From Streptomyces malachitofuscus (GTDB taxonomy: Bacteria; Actinomycetota; Actinomycetes; Streptomycetales; Streptomycetaceae), in the NCBI RefSeq assembly GCF_014650055.1, contig NZ_BMUF01000026.1, forward strand, positions 1 through 37,060: 37,060 nucleotides of DNA, in the 5' to 3' direction. Position numbers and translations under genes: made by a program. Below are positions 33,192 through 37,060 of the stretch, in pieces. Below the pieces are notes generated by a model. It was not told the origin of the DNA. It saw only the letters and a list, made by a program, of their open reading frames with translations, and searched no databases. Every line of letters begins with the position of its first letter. Position 1 is the first letter of the stretch.

Positions 33192-34618
33192 CAGGCCGCC
33201 TCCTCGATCGCGAAGAGGTGGCGGGGGCGGGGCCGGCCGAGGGCGTCCAGCGCGGCGTCCGCCGCGCCGACGCCGCTGCGGACCGCACTCTCCATGGTCG
33301 CGGGCCACCCGGTGGCGGTCCACGCTCCGGCCAGGTACAGGCCGGGTGCCTCGGTGCGGGCGCCGGGCCTGAGGCGTCCGACGCCGGGAGCGGGAGCGAA
33401 CGTGGCGGTGCGCTCCCGGGTGACGAAGAAGTCCTCGACCCGGGCGTCCCGGGTGCGCGGCAGCAGCCGCTCCAGTTCGGGCAGATACCGTTCGCGCAGC
33501 ACGGCGACGGGCTCGTCGATGTCGTCCTGGGCGACCGACTGGGACAGTGCCAGGTACTGGCCGCGCCGCAGACCGGACGCGTTGGTGCGGTCGAAGACCC
33601 ACTGCACGGGGGTGCCGAGGGCCGCGAAGAACGGGCGGGCGAGCACCTTGCGGTCGTAGACGACGTGGATGTTGAGGATCGGGGCGGTGCCGATGCCGAG
33701 GAGCCGCTCGGGGGCGTCGAGCGCTCCCGGGGGCAGCAGTTCGTACGCCTCGCGCTGCGGTACGGCGAGGACCACCGCGTCGGCGCGGATCGTCTCACCG
33801 GGAACCTGAACGCTCCAGCCTCCGTTCCCGTCTACAGAGACGGAGGTGACTCGTGTACGGACCTCGGTACGCACGCCCGCGGAGTCGAGCGCCTTGCGGG
33901 CGAGCCGGTCGTGCAGTTCGCCCAGCGGCACTCGGGCCCAGCCGATGTCGGCCGCACCCGGGTCGGACAGCAGACCGGTCTTGAACACCATCGCGGCGAG
34001 CGACAGGGACGAGTCGCCCGCGACCGCGTTGAGGGTGGCGACGCCGACCAGGTCCCACAGGGCCTCGACGGCACGCGCCGACTGGCCGTGCGCGGCCAGC
34101 CAGCTGCCGAAGTCCTGGGTGTCCAGGGCCGGATCGGTGAGGTCGAGCCCTTTCAGCGCAAGCGCGGCCCGGCCCACTCTGGCCCGGTCGGCGAGCGACA
34201 GATGCGGATAGGTGGCGAGGCTGCGCCCCAGATGCAGGGGGACGGGCAGCGCGTCGCGCCGTAGTCTGCCGAGCCGCCGCCCCTCGGGGCGGGTGACGTC
34301 GAGCACGGGCACGTCCAGACGGTCCTGCAGCGGTGCCAGCGCCGTTCCGCCGATCCGGTCGAGGAACCAGCGGTAGGCGGTGCAGCAGCGCAGGTACACG
34401 TGCTGGCCGTTGTCGACGGTCAGGTCGCCGCGCTGGAAGGAGAAGGCGAGCCCGCCCAGTCGCGGCCGGCCTTCGAGCAGGGTGACGCCCACCCCCGCGT
34501 CGGCGAGTGCGAGCGCGGCGGTGACGCCGGCGAGACCGCCGCCGACCACGACGGCGTGCCGTCCTGCCGGGACGGAGCCGTCCGTGAGCGGCCCGTCGGT
34601 GCGTGTGCCGTGGCTCAT
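33191..34618 (-). CDS. hpnE: Squalene-forming FAD-dependent desaturase HpnE
   Basis: HpnE reduces hydroxysqualene to squalene, the last step of the HpnCDE route. The 475-residue flavoprotein has the dinucleotide motif VVGGGLAG at about residues 24-31, then GRPRLGGLAFSF, and a C-terminal FAD motif APGLYLAGAWTATGWPATMESAVRSG. The ATG at 34618 overlaps the stop of the preceding 40-residue ORF as ATGA, and AAGGGAGG lies a few bases before it. Its stop shares one base with the prenyl synthase start. Confidence 0.94.
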   Translation of the reverse strand: MSHGTRTDGPLTDGSVPAGRHAVVVGGGLAGVTAALALADAGVGVTLLEGRPRLGGLAFSFQRGDLTVDNGQHVYLRCCTAYRWFLDRIGGTALAPLQDRLDVPVLDVTRPEGRRLGRLRRDALPVPLHLGRSLATYPHLSLADRARVGRAALALKGLDLTDPALDTQDFGSWLAAHGQSARAVEALWDLVGVATLNAVAGDSSLSLAAMVFKTGLLSDPGAADIGWARVPLGELHDRLARKALDSAGVRTEVRTRVTSVSVDGNGGWSVQVPGETIRADAVVLAVPQREAYELLPPGALDAPERLLGIGTAPILNIHVVYDRKVLARPFFAALGTPVQWVFDRTNASGLRRGQYLALSQSVAQDDIDEPVAVLRERYLPELERLLPRTRDARVEDFFVTRERTATFAPAPGVGRLRPGARTEAPGLYLAGAWTATGWPATMESAVRSGVGAADAALDALGRPRPRHLFAIEEAA

Positions 34619-34737
34619 GCGCCCTCCCTTGACCGGCCGGGCTGCTTGAACCGTGCACGACCGGCCGTCTCAGTCTGGGACGCGGCGTCGCGGCGGAGGG
34701 TTGCCCGCCGCTTTTCGCCGGGGAGCGGAGCGTCCAT
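34615..34737 (-). CDS. 40-residue protein inside the hopanoid operon (DUF6380-like)
   Basis: This short ORF encodes MDAPLPGEKRRATLRRDAAS... ending in GRSREGA, a basic peptide with no membrane segment. Its ATG shares one base with the hpnD stop (TGATG) and has a perfect AGGAGG eight bases upstream; its stop overlaps the hpnE start (ATGA). The strong ribosome site and exact fit between two enzyme genes argue that it is translated. From memory, similar Streptomyces peptides with an ATLR...ASxTET...GR...EGA pattern are annotated DUF6380, which I could not verify. It may simply carry ribosomes from hpnD to hpnE, or it may be a small subunit or regulator. Confidence 0.72.
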   Translation of the reverse strand: MDAPLPGEKRRATLRRDAASQTETAGRARFKQPGRSREGA

Positions 34738-35687
34738 CAGGCGCGCCTCCTGACGGTCCGCCGGGTCACGTTCCTGGTGTCGAGGCCGGACAGGCCGCGC
34801 ACGGCGACATAGGCCTTCTCGCGTCCGGGCAGGGAGACCCGGCCGCGCAGTACCGCCTCGGGCTCGCGCTCGATGCGGTCCAGCAGCCGGCGGTAGATGC
34901 CGGCCATGGCGGCGACGCAGGCGCCGCTGCGCCGGTCGAGCAGGGGGAGCAGCCGGTAGCCCTCGGCGAAAAGGGCGCGGGCCCTGCGCACTTCGAAGTG
35001 CACCAGGCCCGCGAAGTCGGAGCCCTCCGGTGGCGTCGGCCCGCTGAACCCGGCCGAGCAGCCGAACTTGGCGAGGTCGTCGGCGGGCAGATAGGTGCGC
35101 CCGCCCTCGGCGTCCTCCCGGATGTCCCTGAGGATGTTGGTCAGCTGGAGCGCGAGACCGAGCGTGTCGGCGTACTCGGGGGCGCGCTCGGCGCCGCGGG
35201 CGCCCGGTTCGGTGCCGAACACGCCGAGGGAGAGCCGTCCGATGGCACCGGCGACACAGCGGCAGTAGACCTTGAGGTCGTCCCAGGTCTCGTAGGTCTC
35301 GCCGCGTACGTCCATCCGGACGCCGTCGATGAGCTCGTCCAGGCCTCCGAGCGGGATCGGGAAGCGCCGGGCGGCGTGCGCGAGGGCGACGGCGACCGGG
35401 TCGGTGTCGTCCTCGTCGACCGCGCCGTCGCGGATCCGGGAGAGCAGCGCCCGGGTGTCCTCCAGCCGGGCGACCTTGACGTCGGCGGGCAGCGCGCCGT
35501 CGCCGATGTCGTCGACCCGCCGGGAGAACGCGTAGAGCGCCGACATCGCGCGCCGCTCGGGTGTCGGCAGCAGCCGGATGCCGTAGGCGAAGTTGCGCGC
35601 CTGCTGTCCGGTGACCGTCTCGCAGTAGCTGTAGGCGGCGAGTACCGGTGCGGACGCGGGTGGTTGCGACTCCACGGTCCGGATCAC
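34737..35687 (-). CDS. hpnD: Presqualene diphosphate synthase HpnD
   Basis: HpnD condenses two farnesyl diphosphates into presqualene diphosphate. The 316-residue squalene/phytoene synthase-family protein has the first metal-binding motif at D59-D60-IG-D63 (RRVDDIGDGA). YCRCVAGAIGRLSLGVFG and a second aspartate-rich motif NILRDIREDAEGGRTYLP follow. It starts with a GTG that overlaps the hpnC stop (GTGA), with GAGG about six bases upstream. Its end is coupled to the 40-residue ORF. Confidence 0.94.
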   Translation of the reverse strand: MIRTVESQPPASAPVLAAYSYCETVTGQQARNFAYGIRLLPTPERRAMSALYAFSRRVDDIGDGALPADVKVARLEDTRALLSRIRDGAVDEDDTDPVAVALAHAARRFPIPLGGLDELIDGVRMDVRGETYETWDDLKVYCRCVAGAIGRLSLGVFGTEPGARGAERAPEYADTLGLALQLTNILRDIREDAEGGRTYLPADDLAKFGCSAGFSGPTPPEGSDFAGLVHFEVRRARALFAEGYRLLPLLDRRSGACVAAMAGIYRRLLDRIEREPEAVLRGRVSLPGREKAYVAVRGLSGLDTRNVTRRTVRRRA

Positions 35688-36595
35688 CCCTTTCCTCGCA
35701 GAGTCACGCCCGCCTCGCGCAGCAGCTGGATCCTGCCGGGCTTGGGCGGGCCGGGGAGTACGTCGTATTCGGCGGCGGCGATCGCCCGGACGGCCGCCCT
35801 TCCTCCCGCCACGAACCCCGCGAGCAGCAGTCTGAGCCTGCCGTGGACGCTACCCACCAGAGGGGCGCCTTCATTCAGCAGGTCAAGGGCGCGTTGTGCC
35901 TGGTACGCGACGAGTGCGCGCACCGATGCGCCGGCCGTGGGCGCGGCGAGGTCCGCCTCCTGGACATGGAAGGACTTCATGTCCGTGGCGGGCAGATAGA
36001 TGCGGTCGCGGCGGAGGTCCTCGGCGACGTCCTGGAGGTGCTCGACGATCTGCAGGGCCGTGCAGACGGCGTCGGAGCGGCGGATCCGTTCCGGGGTGGC
36101 GGTCCCGGTCACGGCGAGAACGAGGCGGCCGACGGGATTGGCCGACAGTTCGCAGTAGGCCAGCAGGTCGTCGTAGGTCTCGTAGCGCTTGACGAGCTGG
36201 TCCTGGCGGTTGGCCTCGATCAGTCCGAGGAAGGGCTCGGGGGTCAGCGCGTGGCGGCGGACCGTGGGCCGGAGCCGGAGCAGCAGCGGATGACGGGGCT
36301 CCGGGCCGGCCGGGTCGAACACCCGGTGAAGGTCGGCTTCGAAGGCGTCGAGGAGGGCCGACCGGTCGCCGGCCCGGTCGTCCGGGACGCCGAGGAGGCG
36401 GGCGTCGGCGCCGCCGGGCGCCAGATCGCCGTCGCCGATGTCGTCGACCAGACGGGCGAAGCCGTACACGGCCATGAGGTCGTCGCGCCAGGGCCTGGGC
36501 AGGAAGAAGGGGGCCACCGGAAAGTTCTCGGCGGCGGCCTTGTCCAGCGTGGCACGCTCGACGTCGGCGCCGCGCGCCTTGTCGGGGGGCGTCAT
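35684..36595 (-). CDS. hpnC: Hydroxysqualene synthase HpnC
   Basis: HpnC turns presqualene diphosphate into hydroxysqualene. The 303-residue protein has D51-D52-IG-D55 (RLVDDIGDGD), YCELSANPVGRLVLAV, and a second motif HLQDVAEDLRRDRIYLP, typical of the HpnC branch. The start is uncertain: ATG 36595 (MTPPDKARG) is overlapped as ATGA by the stop of a 21-codon ORF, while ATG 36625 adds ten residues; neither has a strong ribosome site. It is the first enzyme gene of the hopanoid operon. Confidence 0.93.
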   Translation of the reverse strand: MTPPDKARGADVERATLDKAAAENFPVAPFFLPRPWRDDLMAVYGFARLVDDIGDGDLAPGGADARLLGVPDDRAGDRSALLDAFEADLHRVFDPAGPEPRHPLLLRLRPTVRRHALTPEPFLGLIEANRQDQLVKRYETYDDLLAYCELSANPVGRLVLAVTGTATPERIRRSDAVCTALQIVEHLQDVAEDLRRDRIYLPATDMKSFHVQEADLAAPTAGASVRALVAYQAQRALDLLNEGAPLVGSVHGRLRLLLAGFVAGGRAAVRAIAAAEYDVLPGPPKPGRIQLLREAGVTLRGKG

Positions 36596-36657
36596 CGTGG
36601 ACTGCCCGGGGCGGGGACGGCACATGCTGCGTTCAGCCGGGGAGTCTCCGTAGCCAT
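36592..36657 (-). other. Possible 21-codon leader ORF of the hopanoid operon
   Basis: The ORF MATETPRLNAACAVPAPGSPR starts at ATG 36657, about 11 bases after a GGGAG. It stops in a TGA overlapping the chosen hpnC start codon as ATGA. Since hpnC lacks its own ribosome site, coupling to this leader would explain its translation. A longer hpnC starting at 36625 would make the leader irrelevant. Confidence 0.35.
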
Positions 36658-36911
36658 TGCCGTCACATCTCCCGTTCTACACCGCTGACCCAATGCACAC
36701 TATTTCGGACACGCCGCCCAGGTTCTCGCCCGGCGGCATCGTTGGATGGTGTCGGGCATTATGGCCCTGATTGCCGCCTTTCGGGACCGGTACAGCTTAC
36801 GTTGTACAAGGCGGTGCGCACCGCCGGGGGTCACCCGGGCCACCCACAACACATCGGTCGCCGTCAACATTCCACGTAACAGCAGGAGTTGACGTTTCCT
36901 TTGCAGACGCC
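36658..36911. promoter_or_regulatory. Promoter region of the hopanoid operon
   Basis: This region precedes hpnC and follows the ABC exporter gene. On the minus strand CATAAT (36758-36763) is a good -10 box but has no matching -35. A perfect inverted repeat GTACA-N8-TGTAC (36790-36807) lies about 30 bases further upstream and is a candidate activator or repressor site. No ORF with coding character was found. The region is lower in GC than its neighbours. Confidence 0.4.
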
Positions 36912-36941
36912 GGACCCCGCCGGACAGTTCCGGCAGGGTCC
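36912..36941 (-). terminator. Terminator of the ABC exporter gene
   Basis: GGACCCCGCCGG (36912-36923) and CCGGCAGGGTCC (36930-36941) form a 12-bp stem with a six-base loop. On the minus strand the single imperfect pair becomes a G-U wobble, so the RNA stem is continuous. It begins 13 bases after the exporter stop codon and should insulate the hopanoid operon from upstream transcription. Confidence 0.8.
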
Positions 36942-36954
36942 TGGGCGAATCGGG

Positions 36955-37060
36955 CTACTTGCCCGTGAACTTCTCGTACTCCTTGAGGACCTCGTCCGTC
37001 GGCCCGTCCATGCGCAGCTCGCCGCGTTCCAGCCACAGCACGCGGTCGCAGGTGTCGCGG
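36955..37060 (-). CDS. ABC polysaccharide exporter ATPase, C-terminal fragment
   Basis: Only the last 35 codons lie in the window; the 5' part is beyond its right edge. The fragment reads DTCDRVLWLERGELRMDGPTDEVLKEYEKFTGK. The CDRVLWLERGEL segment follows the H-loop in ABC ATPases, and the ending VLKEYEKF resembles ATPases of ABC-2 exporters for teichoic acids or polysaccharides (TagH/Wzt type). It is followed by a strong terminator. The substrate cannot be judged from this piece. Confidence 0.75.
   Translation of the reverse strand, partial: RDTCDRVLWLERGELRMDGPTDEVLKEYEKFTGK

Overview
The window is high-GC DNA whose codon pattern, gene families and regulatory elements all point to a Streptomyces chromosome. 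The pointers are a conservon, Tat and Sec exported sugar-uptake parts with no transporter ATPase, an actinobacterial c-di-AMP riboswitch and a complete hopanoid cluster. From memory the gene order resembles S. coelicolor from about SCO6758 to SCO6801; I could not check this.

Left part (1-7763, minus strand): after a 33-C homopolymer come a LysR regulator and the threonine catabolic pair kbl and tdh. Next is a conservon (cvnA-cvnB-cvnC-cvnD) followed by a GAF-domain gene whose translation start region is duplicated. Middle-left (8063-15664): a DeoR-type repressor faces a plus-strand sugar locus containing a secreted GH114 endo-alpha-1,4-polygalactosaminidase-like enzyme, a lipoprotein sugar-binding protein, two permeases, a PfkB kinase and a GH4 glycosidase. 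Together they look like a self-contained system for a galactosamine- or galactose-containing polymer. Middle (15692-22863): a minus-strand trio (SGNH hydrolase, GNAT acetyltransferase, metallo-beta-lactamase-fold hydrolase), a LysM-M23 peptidase under a c-di-AMP riboswitch, a GH36 alpha-galactosidase, and a divergent tyrosine-phosphatase-like gene.

Right part (22886-36657, minus strand): the hopanoid cluster reads hpnC-hpnD-small ORF-hpnE-polyprenyl diphosphate synthase-shc-hpnG-hpnH-ispG-dxs-hpnO. Most junctions overlap by 1-4 bases. The cluster carries its own MEP-pathway enzymes (Dxs, IspG) and a prenyl diphosphate synthase, so one transcription unit could run from pyruvate/glyceraldehyde phosphate to an amino-hopanoid. 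Downstream, a cupin-containing XRE regulator and a 42-residue membrane protein have two tandem 15-bp palindromes 20 bp apart in front of them. The last bases are the C-terminus of an ABC exporter ATPase with its own terminator.

The observations I rate highest are the GH114/GH4/PfkB locus as a candidate galactosaminogalactan-utilisation system, the tandem operator in front of the XRE-cupin/small membrane protein pair, the previously easy-to-miss 40-residue gene inside the hopanoid operon, the duplicated translation start before the GAF gene, and the c-di-AMP riboswitch.
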